In this document: positions 22,615 through 33,041 of the stretch, piece by piece | Layout: the number at the start of each line of letters is the position of its first letter | Numbering within the stretch: the stretch's first letter is position 1 | Source of the DNA: Nannochloropsis salina CCMP1776 | Taxonomy: Eukaryota > Sar > Eustigmatophyceae > Eustigmatales > Monodopsidaceae | NCBI GenBank assembly: GCA_004565275.1 | Contig: SDOX01000017.1 | Location: 43,898-107,897, forward strand | Length of the DNA stretch: 64,000 nt | Reading direction: 5' to 3' | Program-made: the position numbers and the translations under genes | The notes under the pieces: model-generated | Databases searched by the model: none | Told to the model about the DNA's origin: nothing | Seen by the model: only the letters and a program-made list of their open reading frames with translations

Positions 22615-23550
22615 GGCGAGGGAGAGGAGGAGAGGGGGAGAAGGAGGGGATCGACACACAATATAGTAGTATTGTAGATAGATATATATGTACAGTAGAA
22701 AGTATAAAGAGGATCGCGTTTCAATGATGTGAAGTGGTGCGCATAAGTCGTGATTCGTAACATCTTCCACGATGAAATCATGCCACAAGGACCCTCGCTT
22801 TTGCTGTGCGCTGCTCTCGGACTTTCTTTGCGCAGTTCTCGGACATCCTTTGCGCAGTTCTCGGACATCCTTTGCGCTGTTTTCAGACGCTCTGTTTCTC
22901 TCCCGCAGGCGAGGTCGACATGGGTGTCTGTCACGAGCCATGAGCACGCGCAGGCCGGGCGGGTTCAATGAGGGAGGCATTCCATCGACTCTCCTCGGCC
23001 CCAACCTTTTTCTATTTCTTATCCAGGGCTCTGCAGGGAGTTCTAGCCTCGCGAATGGAAGGGGCATGGGCAACAGCGAGTAAGCTTGGCGACTTTGTTT
23101 CAGAAAAGCGTTTTGGGAGTCGAAAAGAAAAGGAACCCGAAGAGCTCGCTCAGGGACAGTTGGCGGTGTTATAGGCGCCCCTCCCACCTCGATCATCATC
23201 CATGCATGCTTCAATTTAATGGAGAATGGAGCCGATCATTTTATCGAAATTCGCGATACGTCAAAAAGGGGCCGACAGGTCAGTCTCCCATCCCCCAAAC
23301 ACCACCCAAAACAACAGCATGCCTCCCTGGCCCTCCCCCCGCTCTCTGGGCCCGGCACCCGGCGCAGACGACGCGATGGCTCCGGATACGAAAAGCACAG
23401 AACACACAAAACATGCAGTGGTCGGCGTGTGAGGCTCGCCGTTTGTTCAAGGGATGCTGCTGAGGTCCGGTTGGAGCCGTTACGATCTCCACACCTCAAA
23501 GCCTACCCTGTTTTCAGCAGCCAGCCAGCCCTCGCTCCTTTGCCGCCGAC
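22615..23550. other. convergent intergenic gap (carrier + / PRK -)
   Basis: No gene seen. It contains a 22-bp tandem repeat (separate entry) and A/T-rich DNA at 22650-22760. Confidence 0.65.
22802..22890. repeat. 22-bp tandem repeat, four copies
   Basis: Copies of a unit like TTTGCGCAGTTCTCGGACAT have their T(T/G)TGCGC core at 22805, 22827, 22849 and 22871, exactly 22 bases apart. The outer copies are diverged. It lies between two convergent genes. Confidence 0.9.
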
Positions 23551-24768
23551 TTACGCGGCCACGGGGGCCTTGACGGAGGCGTCTACCTTCTTCCCACTCA
23601 GCTTCTCGTAGACCTCGCGGATCTTGAGCGAGACGATGGTCTGGAAGAGGCCTGAGCCGTTCAGGGTCCCGGGGGCCCCCTTGTTCTTGAGCATCTGGGC
23701 CGTGATCTCCCCGTCGTACTTGCTGGCCGTGTTCCCCAGGTGCTTCTCCACGTAGGCAAGCTCTTCCAGCTTGTCAAACTGGCCGTCCATCTCCACCACG
23801 TTCACCGCGTTGTCGAACCAGCGGTCCGGACCCGAGCCCAGCTTGATGCCGGGGTAGGAGCAGGTCAGCTTCGTGCCGCAGGGAATCCAGGAGACCGTGG
23901 AGCCCTGGTCGAACAGGTAGACGGGTTGGTAGTCCCCCGTCTCCTTCTGGATGAGCCGGACGCGGAGGATCTTCCCCTCGGGGTCGTTGGTCAGCTCTGT
24001 GGGCAAGACCTGGATCACCGAGTCGGCTACCTCCTTCTGGGGCCCCACGAATTTGTTGAAGTCCGGCTTGCGCTTCTCAATCTCTGCCTCCACCTGCTCC
24101 AAGGTCCATCCGCGCTCGGCCATGTCCCGCTGGATCTTCCACGCGCGCTTGATCTCGTCCGATATGTCCAGGTAGATAGTGTAGTCGAGCAGGTCCTTGA
24201 CGCGGGCGTCGTACCAGGGGTGCAAGCCCTCCACGATCACAATGGGGGTGGGCACCACCTCCTCCGGCCGGTCCAAGGTACCGTTCACGTGGTTGTAGAT
24301 GGGCTTGGCCACAGTCTTGCCCTCCTTCAGGGCCTTGAGCTGCTCGTACATGAGGTCAAAATTCTGCTCGGCAGCCTCCAAGGCGGTGCGGCCCGTCACT
24401 TTCCGCCCAGAGCGGTCGTTGGCATGGTAGTCGTCCAAGCAGATTACGGTGGTCGTGTCCGAGACCAGGGTGTTCGTCTCCCATCCCCCGTTGTCGAAAC
24501 CGCCCCCCAGGGGGCCCACGTTGCTCCCACCAAAGATGTTGGTCAGCCGCCGCATAAACGTCGACTTTCCACAGCCGGAATCCGCGGCCACGCCAATCAA
24601 AATGACCTTGTCGTCCGCGCCCAGCTTCATCATGAGGTTGCGGGTGAAGGACGTGTCTTTGGCCTTGATCGTCCATCTGTTAGCGCTGCGGAAATTCGTG
24701 GTGGTGGGCACGAAGGCAGATGCGAGCCCGGCTAGGGCCAGGAGGCTTACGGCGGCAGTCTTGACCAT
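23551..24768 (-). CDS. PRK: phosphoribulokinase, plastid (Calvin cycle)
   Basis: Single exon, 405 residues. It converts ribulose 5-phosphate and ATP to ribulose 1,5-bisphosphate in the plastid stroma. The leader MVKTAAVSLLALAGLASAF ends in the ASAF motif (cleavage before F19). The P-loop GVAADSGCGKST is at 59-70, followed by VICLDDYH (106-115), KPIYNHVNG, VIVEGLHPWYD, WKIQRDMAERG, QVLPTEL and YLFDQGSTVSWIPCG. All four cysteines regulated in plants have counterparts (C66, C110, WIPCG and LTCSYPG). The first pair is 44 residues apart, against 39 in spinach, because of a Gly-rich insertion before TNTLVSD. Diatom PRK is reported not to be thioredoxin-controlled, so redox control should not be assumed. 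A TTTCATTGCAG acceptor-like site just before the ATG suggests a leader intron. Confidence 0.97.
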   Translation of the reverse strand: MVKTAAVSLLALAGLASAFVPTTTNFRSANRWTIKAKDTSFTRNLMMKLGADDKVILIGVAADSGCGKSTFMRRLTNIFGGSNVGPLGGGFDNGGWETNTLVSDTTTVICLDDYHANDRSGRKVTGRTALEAAEQNFDLMYEQLKALKEGKTVAKPIYNHVNGTLDRPEEVVPTPIVIVEGLHPWYDARVKDLLDYTIYLDISDEIKRAWKIQRDMAERGWTLEQVEAEIEKRKPDFNKFVGPQKEVADSVIQVLPTELTNDPEGKILRVRLIQKETGDYQPVYLFDQGSTVSWIPCGTKLTCSYPGIKLGSGPDRWFDNAVNVVEMDGQFDKLEELAYVEKHLGNTASKYDGEITAQMLKNKGAPGTLNGSGLFQTIVSLKIREVYEKLSGKKVDASVKAPVAA

Positions 24769-25850
24769 ACTTCTGCAATGAAAAATGAAATTTTGTGAGA
24801 AAAGCGACGTGACTGTGAATGACGCTGGGGCTTAAACTGAAGCGAGACGCAAACATCGAAGCCCGCAACGATCCTCCCGCCTGCTATTGAGAACTGAACA
24901 AGTGGCTCGGGCGCCTTGGCGCTTGGCTTGCACATGTTGCAGCGCTCAGGAGTTAGATGAGCAGTGTGGCGTGCCGAATTTCCCCATGACGTGGGAGCTA
25001 TGCCAAAATCCAGGTATTCCCGGCCGCGGATGGCATGGAGATCTTTGTCGAAGGCGAGGTAGCGTGGCACGTTGACAAACAGCAAGACGACAGTGTCCCA
25101 ACCCGTGAAGCCGGTGTGATCGCGTCATCCTGGGTACAAACAGTCGGATGGTGTGGACGAGGAGGCGAAACACGTACGACACCGTCCGATGCACCTCATC
25201 AGAAGAAGTGTTACGCAACACGCGGCGCAGAAGACAGCGGAAGCTTTGACGCTGTCGCTTTTGTCCCGGCAATCCCTTCTGGCTCGGGCCGGCGAGGGGG
25301 GCTGGGGCGAGATTTAACGTGTGTAGTAGGGCAGAGAAGATACCCCATTGACCACCGCCGTCCCTCACTTTTGTACTTCCTTTGAAAGAAGCAAAGAAAT
25401 AGTTTAGGAATTTTGATGGGAAATTTAGAAAGTAAATTGACTCAAAAGTTGTCAACGATATTAGCTCCTGGTGGGCTGTTCACGATTGGCAGAGGGATTG
25501 CTGCTATGGGCCAACGTGGCCCAAGACTAAAACATCGCTTCTTCCACGCAAGCATTCCTCATTTTAATGACTATGCAGCGAGTATGATTTTTGGGGCAAT
25601 TTTTTCTCATTAAAAAAAAATCTCAAATACCCTGTTGTCGATTGTAAGCGAATTTATCAGCTCGTATTTCGCTTTACACGTACGGCGCTGGACGGAAGCA
25701 TTTCTTCAGATTTGGTAGATGAGACACATAAAAGCTCATCATGAGACGGAAATAAATGTTTAAAAATAGCACCAAATTATGTTTAAATCACGTTATTAAA
25801 TTCTGGACTTTTTTTGCTCGGTAGACTCATGACAGTCCCCTTCTATGACC
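24769..25850. other. intergenic, PRK promoter region
   Basis: Mixed up to 25320, then A/T-rich from 25380 to 25830 next to the ABCF stop. No coding signal. Confidence 0.6.
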
Positions 25851-28800
25851 CTACTTTTTGGCTCGACCTGCACCGACTTGACGCCCGGCCAATTTTTCTT
25901 TCCTTGCGAGTGCGAGAGCCTCCTTCCGTCTCTCTTCCTCTGCCATATGCGCTTCCATCTTATCTAAGAGTTCTTTCTTGTAGTCTTCAAACTCACCCGG
26001 GAACTGCACCACATCCCTGTTCTCCCCGACAATCCAAACACGGCACCCGCTTGCCTCGATCAGACGGGCATCGTGGGAGACAAGCACCACGCCCCCGTTA
26101 AATTCGTTGATCGCCTCGCACAACGCGTCGATCGTCTCAATGTCCAAATTATTGGTGGGCTCGTCCAGAAATAAGATGTGCGGGGCCATCAGACTTAACT
26201 CGACAAAGACTACACGGGCCTTCTGGCCGCCAGACAAGTCCCGGATGGGAATCTCGTGCGCATGCCCTTGGAGCCCGTAGCGACCCAGCACATTCCGCAC
26301 GCTTTGGTACGTCTCGTCCGGGAAGAGGCTCCGTAAATACTCTATGGGGCTCTTGTCCATGGGCAGCCGGTCCACAAAATGCTGGTTGTATATTCCCATC
26401 CGCAGTTTCGAGTTCCGGCGGATCTCTCCCTTGGTCGGCTCCAAGGCCCCCGTTACCAACTTCAACAAGGTAGATTTGCCGGAACCGTTTGGGCCCACGA
26501 TGCAAATGCGACTGTCCAAATCCATGCCGAAGTTGAGCTTGTCGAAGATCCAGGGGCTGTTCGGGTATCGGAAGGCAACGTCCTTTACCTCCACCACGGG
26601 AGGGCTCAAGCGCGCCACATCCGGAAACTCCAGACGAACTGTGTACTCCCGAGGGCGTTCTATCAGAGTCTTGACCTCGCTCGACTCCTGTCCCGTGGCC
26701 ACGGCGTCCCCCTTCTTCTTTTTCGCGCCCCCGGTCTCCCTTCCCCCCCCTTTCGCCTTGGCCGTCTGCTCGGCCTTGCTCTTACTCTGCCCCTGCGCCT
26801 TCAAAGCTCGAAGCGTCTTCTCTTGCTTCTCCCACGCCCGCTGCTGTTCTTTTCGCTTCTGCTCCTCCATCTCCTTGAAGTCGTCATAGTTTCCCTTGTA
26901 CTGCACGATTTTCTTGGCGTTCAGGTGAAGGATCTCGTCGCACACCGAGTTCAGGAAATCCTGGTCGTGTGAGACCACCAACAGCGTTTTTTTCCATTTC
27001 TGCAAGTAGTCATCCAGCCAGATCACCGCATTCAGGTCCAAGTGGTTTGTGGGCTCGTCCAACATGAGCAGGGTAGGCTCCAAAAACAGGGCCCGGGCCA
27101 GGGAGATGCGCATGCGCCACCCGCCACTGAAGTTCTGAGTGGGCTTCACCTGCATGCCCTCGTCGAAGCCCAGCCCATACAAGATCCTTCGGGCCTTGGC
27201 CTCGGCTCCGTCGGCGCCGATCGTGGCCATCGCCTCGTAGACTTCGGCCAACCGGGCGTCTTTGTCCTCGTCGGGCCCCTGCTCCAAGGCCGCCAGCAAC
27301 GCCTTTTCCTCTTGCACCAACGCCCACCGTTCCTTGTCCGCCCGCATAACTGCCTCCACTGCAGGCGTCGCGTCGGCGACCACCTCCTGCTCCACGTAGA
27401 GCACGTCGATGCGGGGCGGGATCTTCAAATCCCGGGAGGCGATCATTTTCAAGAGTGTGGTCTTACCCTGACCGTTGGGCCCCACGAAACCGTACCGGCG
27501 CCCGTGGGCGATGCTGAGAGAGGAGTTGTGAAACAACTCCTTGTTGTGGGCAGAGATGGAGAAGTCCGGGACCTTGATGTCCAGGGCGTTCTGCCATTGC
27601 GGGTCGTTCTCGTTCCCCGCGGCCTGGGAGCAGGCAAACTGACCGCCCTCTGCCGAGGCCTTGATCGCAGCCTTCTGGTATTCTTGCTCCCGCTCCGCCG
27701 CCCCCAGGTCCTTCTCCAGGCGCTTCCTGGCCTTCCCTGAAAGGGAGGAGTCCGCCAGCTTCTCCTTCAAGTCCCGCACCACCTGCTCGATTCCCCCCCC
27801 CCCAACGTCCTCCACCCATCCCTCGTCGTGCATAAACCGAGCGTCCTCTTCCCCGCCTTTCCCCCCGCCCTCCCCCCCGCCCTCCCCCCCACCCCCTGAA
27901 CCTTTCCCAGCCATTTCCGTCCCCGCTGTCCCCGCATTCGCACCAACATTGTCCTGTGTTTCTTCTTCCACTTCGCGAGCCGCAGCTTCCTCCGCTACTG
28001 CCTGGCGCCTTGCTGCCTGTCTGGCCTCTTCAACCGCCACCTGGGCCTCCAAACTCGCCAACTCCGCCTCTTTCTTCTTCCTGGCCTCCTCCGCCCTTGC
28101 CGCAAGCTTTGCTGCCCACTTATCCACCTTCTTCTTCGGCCTCGCGGGTGCCTCCACCTCAACGCTCCCTCCTCTCTGCCCGGTAATAGGCTTGCTCTCC
28201 TCCTCCAGAGCTGCCGGTGACGAAGACCCTCCCATGGGACCTTGAGGCAGAGGTAGTGACGTGACGCTTGACGATGCTGGCTCTGGGACTGGTATAGACG
28301 GTGGTGCTGACATACGCACCGCCTCCAAGCCTGCTGAAATGGAGGAAAGGTCATCGCCATCTCCCTGGTCGTCCTCCCCTTCCTCCGCACCGCTCTCACT
28401 CTGTCGCTCCTTTTTCTTCTCTTTCTTCTCCTTCTTCTCCTTCTTCTCCTTCTTCTCCTTCTTCTCCTTCTTTTTCTTCTTCTTCTTGCTGTCCTCATCG
28501 TCTCCGTCGCTCAAATCCTCCATAGGCTCTTCCCTCTCTTTCTTCTTCTTCTTCTTCTTCTCCTCCTTCACCGCTACTTCCTCCTCCTCCATCGCATATG
28601 TAGGCTCCTCTTCCAGAGGTGGAGTGACGGCTTTTTTGATCTCAGGAGGGGATGGTGGGAGTCGGGACAAAATCTCCTCGCCATTCTCGGCTGTGGGATC
28701 ACGTTGGAGTGCTTTCTTTCTCCCCCCTTTCTTCTTGCGCCGCCTGCCCTCGTCCGAGTCCTCATCGGCCAGCAAGACAGGACCCCGCCCCGAGGAAGGT

Positions 28801-29345
28801 ACAGGCGGAGGCGCAGCTCCATCCTCTGCCCCATCACTGTCACTACCCTCGCTGCTACTGCTATCGCCAAGAGCTCCGAAGCCTGCCGACGGTTTGACTG
28901 GATGCATACCGCCGCCACCTCCATCCTCGTCATCCTCGCTGCTATCATCCAAGGCCCCGAAACCGCTGCGCACGGAGGCAATGGCTTTGTTTTTCCCCTT
29001 ATGGTTATTTGCTTTTGAGAGACTTGCGACGTGTTTCAACTCCTCTTCCTCTTCAGAATCATCGATAAGCGCGTCTTCCATCTTTAGAATGTCTCCCGAG
29101 TCACGGTCGTCATCATCCGATCTTGGCGTCCCCTTTTTGCCCAGGCTATTTCCACCTTTCTTCTTACGTGCCTCACGCTTGGCCTTCAGCGCTTCGCGTT
29201 TTGAAGCCCCGGCATCTCCCCCCACTCCTCCTTTTTGTTCAGATTGGGTAGGGCCTCCGGACGCGGAGCTTTGCAAATGATCGTCTTCATCACTGCTCAC
29301 ATCTCCACGGCGCTTTCCCTTCTTTCCCTTGCCTTTGGGCGGCAT
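25851..29345 (-). CDS. ABCF1: ABCF1/GCN20-like ATPase with long charged N terminus
   Basis: Single exon, 1164 residues. The first ~560 residues are charged and disordered: MPPKGKGKKGKRR start, Ser-Asp-Asp and Glu clusters, and a (KKEKKE)n block near residue 300 encoded by a TTCTCC repeat at about 28425-28470. Two ABC cassettes follow with no membrane span. Cassette 1 has Walker A GPNGQGKTTLLK (~residue 620), signature FSGGWRMRISLARAL and Walker B LLMLDEPTNHLDL. Cassette 2 has GPNGSGKSTLLK (~residue 945), LSGGQKARVVF and ILFLDEPTNNLDI. The linker between them (KEMEEQKRKEQQRAWEKQ) is the usual ABCF arm. ABCF1 and GCN20 act on ribosomes and the eIF2/Gcn2 pathway. The basic/acidic N terminus is typical of ABCF1, though here about 300 residues longer than in humans. 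Both ATP sites look intact. Confidence 0.93.
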   Translation of the reverse strand: MPPKGKGKKGKRRGDVSSDEDDHLQSSASGGPTQSEQKGGVGGDAGASKREALKAKREARKKKGGNSLGKKGTPRSDDDDRDSGDILKMEDALIDDSEEEEELKHVASLSKANNHKGKNKAIASVRSGFGALDDSSEDDEDGGGGGMHPVKPSAGFGALGDSSSSEGSDSDGAEDGAAPPPVPSSGRGPVLLADEDSDEGRRRKKKGGRKKALQRDPTAENGEEILSRLPPSPPEIKKAVTPPLEEEPTYAMEEEEVAVKEEKKKKKKKEREEPMEDLSDGDDEDSKKKKKKKEKKEKKEKKEKKEKKEKKKERQSESGAEEGEDDQGDGDDLSSISAGLEAVRMSAPPSIPVPEPASSSVTSLPLPQGPMGGSSSPAALEEESKPITGQRGGSVEVEAPARPKKKVDKWAAKLAARAEEARKKKEAELASLEAQVAVEEARQAARRQAVAEEAAAREVEEETQDNVGANAGTAGTEMAGKGSGGGGEGGGEGGGKGGEEDARFMHDEGWVEDVGGGGIEQVVRDLKEKLADSSLSGKARKRLEKDLGAAEREQEYQKAAIKASAEGGQFACSQAAGNENDPQWQNALDIKVPDFSISAHNKELFHNSSLSIAHGRRYGFVGPNGQGKTTLLKMIASRDLKIPPRIDVLYVEQEVVADATPAVEAVMRADKERWALVQEEKALLAALEQGPDEDKDARLAEVYEAMATIGADGAEAKARRILYGLGFDEGMQVKPTQNFSGGWRMRISLARALFLEPTLLMLDEPTNHLDLNAVIWLDDYLQKWKKTLLVVSHDQDFLNSVCDEILHLNAKKIVQYKGNYDDFKEMEEQKRKEQQRAWEKQEKTLRALKAQGQSKSKAEQTAKAKGGGRETGGAKKKKGDAVATGQESSEVKTLIERPREYTVRLEFPDVARLSPPVVEVKDVAFRYPNSPWIFDKLNFGMDLDSRICIVGPNGSGKSTLLKLVTGALEPTKGEIRRNSKLRMGIYNQHFVDRLPMDKSPIEYLRSLFPDETYQSVRNVLGRYGLQGHAHEIPIRDLSGGQKARVVFVELSLMAPHILFLDEPTNNLDIETIDALCEAINEFNGGVVLVSHDARLIEASGCRVWIVGENRDVVQFPGEFEDYKKELLDKMEAHMAEEERRKEALALARKEKLAGRQVGAGRAKK

Positions 29346-30517
29346 AGCACTACACCAAGACGAGTTTTACTGTGGCGTTATTGCCTGGAAAATGCACCAG
29401 TGGAGATATAAGATGAAAACAAATTGCAGCCTAATGATGCGAGGCCACTTTCGCAAGAGAGAGCCGCGATCAAAGCAGAATCCGGGACAACAGTGGCTCC
29501 ACAAGGTCCAACTGCTCTCGGACATCCTCATGTCATCAAACAATAATGCCTACATATCATTACACAACTAAACAACACCGTCCCTCGGCCAGGCCCAAAA
29601 CCAGCGGCCAAGGGCGAGGTCTCAGGCGCCTTGGCCGGAGCTCGCCAAGGGCGGAGGACTGCCCTTCGTCTCTTCTCCCTTCCGAGAAATTCAAATTTTC
29701 AAATCCAACGGACGAACCCGCCTGCCTCCTATCCGCCCGCGGGCTGCCCCTTGTGCCTCCCTTTCTCTCAGGTTGGGTCGTGTCGTGTCCAAGACATGGT
29801 GCTCTCGATGACCCCGGTCCCTTCTGTTCATACCACATCTTTGTTTTGTGGAGTGTGTGTGTCAAAAGGAGGCACAGAGAAGCCCACAGGCCCAACCCTA
29901 GCGGAGTCTCTCTCGTAGGCGAAACAGTGTCGTATCCTACAATTTGACACGCTACAGAGGCCTGCAAATCCAACGGCAGCCCTAGTTTCCTCTTTTCACT
30001 TATTTCATCGAGTTTCCGCGCTGGCCTTTTGTTGCTTACCAATCCGTGTCCCAAACTTTCCAGTGGTGCTTGAAGTAGCTTTGAAAAAAATGCATGTCGC
30101 GTCCCTTCCTTCCGGCCTGCATCCGCACAATTGTGTGCATATTATGCACCTCCCTTTCAAAAATTCCATCCCGCACAGTCTACGACAGGTGCGTACATTC
30201 TACGCTTCGGCAATCCTCGTCGTAGAAAAATATACAAGAGGCACCTCGTCCCCATCGTGTCACGTGAGGCCGCCCATCTCAGCACCTCATCCCACCCGGG
30301 CAGATGGTACGGGAGAAAGGTGCAATGGAAATTAGGGCCATGGAGGAAGGAGAAGTGCGGATCAAGGTACGTGCGTGTATATTCTACGCAGAGCCAAGAA
30401 GAGAAAAATTGGGCTTCTGTCGTCGCAGCAGGCGGCATTCCCGAGTGTCTCGTACCTCCGTAATGGGCGCCACATCTTTTTCCTTCCCTTCTCTTGCTAT
30501 CCACATTAAAGTCTCCC
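29346..30517. other. divergent intergenic region (ABCF - / ABCG +)
   Basis: About 1.2 kb of promoter and leader sequence for two ABC-superfamily genes. Open frames on both strands (for example minus 29560-30054) lack family features. A CACATTAAAG site immediately before the ABCG start could be an acceptor, so an upstream ABCG exon is possible. Confidence 0.5.
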
Positions 30518-33041
30518 ATGGCCTTGGTAACATCCCCTGACGGCAAGAAAACCGGCCCCGTCCGCGGGGCCCATCTCGGGTGGACCCTGAATCTGTACGC
30601 GACCGAGACTCGTAGGGGCGCCAAAGGGAACAACGTGACGGTCAAAAAGACCATTTTGGAGGGCGTTACAGGCTCTGTACGCTCTGGTAACATGATGGCG
30701 TTGATGGGCGCGTCAGGTGCGTTGTTTACCATAAGACAATTAAAGGCTGAGAGGCAGGGAAAAGGAGGTAGTGTTGGCGCACGATCACACGATCAACGAA
30801 TCCGTTCTTCGGTCAGCTCACTCCTCCACGTCTCGAGTTCTTGATAACATCTTGGTGACGCAATGACATGGCATCGAAAGCTTGAGGTGCGGCGTGATGA
30901 CGGCTTTGAGCATTTCATCCTCAGTGATACACTCCGCACCTCCTTTTTTTCTGCTCCCTTCTCTCTCAGGCGCGGGGAAATCCTCCCTCCTCGACTGCAT
31001 CTCGCTCCGCAACCAGAAATTTGAAGGGAACGTTTTCGTGGACGGGAAGCCGGCGGACAACGCCTTTTTCGGTCTGACAGCCTACGTCTACCAGGATGAT
31101 TTGTTCTTCCCCACCCTGACCGTGCGGGAGCATCTCCGTTTCCACGCCATGGTCCGGATGCCCAAGACCATCCAACCCCATATCAAGGCTGAGAGGGTGG
31201 AGAGCATCCTCTTGGACGTGGGCTTGCAGGGCTGCTCGGACGCCTTGATCGGCGGCGCCTCCTCCCTCATCCGGGGCATCTCGGGGGGCGAACGGAAACG
31301 TGTGGCCGTGGCGACGGAGCTTTTGTCGAACCCGGCGATTCTCTTCCTCGATGAGCCCACCTCGGGCCTGGATTCGTTCATGGCGGAAGCGGTGCGTGTC
31401 GGTTAGGAAGGGGGGTCGAGGTTTCGATGGACGGGGCGGTTCTGCATTCTCGTCGTTTCCTTTCTCTTTCCCCCGCGGGGTCACGCACGGGGTGTCGGTG
31501 CCGCGCCAGCCCCCGACCCACTCGAGCCCTCCCATGCCCGCCCTTCGCCCTCCCCCTCCTAGGTCTGCACGCTCCTCCGCAAGCTGGCTAATACGGGGAA
31601 GATCGTCGTCTGCGTCATCCACCAGCCATCCTCGGACACCTTCAAGCTCTTCACCCATCTATGCCTCCTCGCCAAGGGCCGCATGGCCTACCTGGGCGAG
31701 CTGCCCAAGGCCGTCGACTACTTCGCCGCACTCGGGCACGCCTGCCCCCCCAACTTCAACCCTGCCGATTTTTTCATCGAGGAGCTCGCGGTGGTTCCCA
31801 GCGACTACGAGAAGAGCATGGCCAGACTGCGGGTGGTCACGGATGCCTACCAGGACTCGGACCTGCGGAAGCAGAACGAGAAATGGCTGTCGAAGGTGGA
31901 CCCTGCGGTCTTAAGCAAGCCGAGACGGCGCACGGGCATCGCCATCACCGAGTACCCGGCCACGGCGGACACCCAATTCTGGGAGTCGTGCCGACGGACC
32001 ATATTGCAGTATAAGCGGGAGCCGGTCCTGACCCGTGCGCGCCTCGTCAACTCGATCCTGATGGGGGTGCTCCTGGGCCTGGTGTACTTCGACCAGGACA
32101 CCACCTACAAGGCGGTGCAGAACAAGATCGGCGTGGCCTTCATCGTGACCATGAACCAGTGCATCTCCGCCACCTTCGGAGTAGTGCAGGAGGTCCCTCG
32201 AGACTTCGCCGTCTTTATGCGCGAGTATCTCGCCGGTGCCAACCGCGTTTCCTCCTACTTCCTAGCCCGGACCCTGAGCGAGATCCCCTTCCAGATCCTC
32301 TTCCCCTTGGTGTTCGGCTCCATTGTCTACGGCATGGTGGGGTTGCGGCCCACCGCCGGTGCCTACATCACCTTCTGCCTCGTCCTTATCCTCTGCGCGA
32401 ATACGGCTGTCTCCATGGGGTACGCCTTGTCGGCTGTCTTCCGCAACACCACGGCGGCCATCGCGGCGGGCTCGGTAGTGATCATGCCCATGGCTCTTTT
32501 CTCGGGCCTACTCCTCGACATGAATAACATCGCTCCTTGGCTCCGGCCTCTTCAATTCCTCTCCATCATCAGGTGCCTCTCCCTCCCGCCCTCCCTCCCC
32601 CGCATTCTCCGTTTCTTGGCTCTCCCCATTTTCTTGGCCTCCCTCTCTCTCTCTCTCTGTGTCTCTACTACCCCTCCAGTTGCGCAGACCGTCCTCCCCT
32701 TCCCGTGTCCCTCTCACCGAGGGGTCGGATCCAAGCCCTTGCCTTCCTCCGCAGACCCCGCCTCACGCCCCCCCCGCCTCCTCCCTCCTTCCCTCCCTCC
32801 CCCCTACCCCAGGTACACCTACCATGCCATCATCATCAACGAGTACGCGAACCAGCCCATCAACTGCGGCTTCAACGTGATCTGTCCCTTCCGGACTGGG
32901 AACGCCGTCCTCACCTACGTGGGGGCTGCCCCCGACGAGCTCTCCTTCAACATGGGCATGCTCTTCGTCTTTATGCTATGCTTCCGTCTCATCGCCTTCA
33001 TGGCCCTCAAGTGGCACTCCACGCGGGTTGCGTCTCTGTAA
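30518..33041 (+). CDS. ABCG-type half transporter
   Basis: Four exons, 30518-30716, 30970-31391, 31563-32572 and 32813-33041, giving 619 residues. The nucleotide-binding domain comes first: Walker A GASGAGKSSLLDCIS (split by intron 1 after the first GASG), Q-loop VYQDDLFFPTLTV, signature ISGGERKRVAVATELL, Walker B ILFLDEPTSGLD and H-loop VVCVIHQPSSD. The membrane domain follows with about six helices, including ARLVNSILMGVLLGLVYFD, the reentrant NRVSSYFLARTLSEIPF and a C-terminal IAFMALKW. The NBD-TMD order and single cassette define ABCG half transporters, which dimerise to export lipids or small molecules. The substrate is unknown. The last intron (32573-32812) is 240 nt and open in frame, so a read-through isoform with an 80-residue Ser/Pro/Leu insert is conceivable. 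Confidence 0.93.

Noticed and set aside
29560-30054. Minus-strand 164-codon open frame upstream of ABCF
   Set aside because: No recognisable segment and it lies in the shared promoter gap; likely chance.
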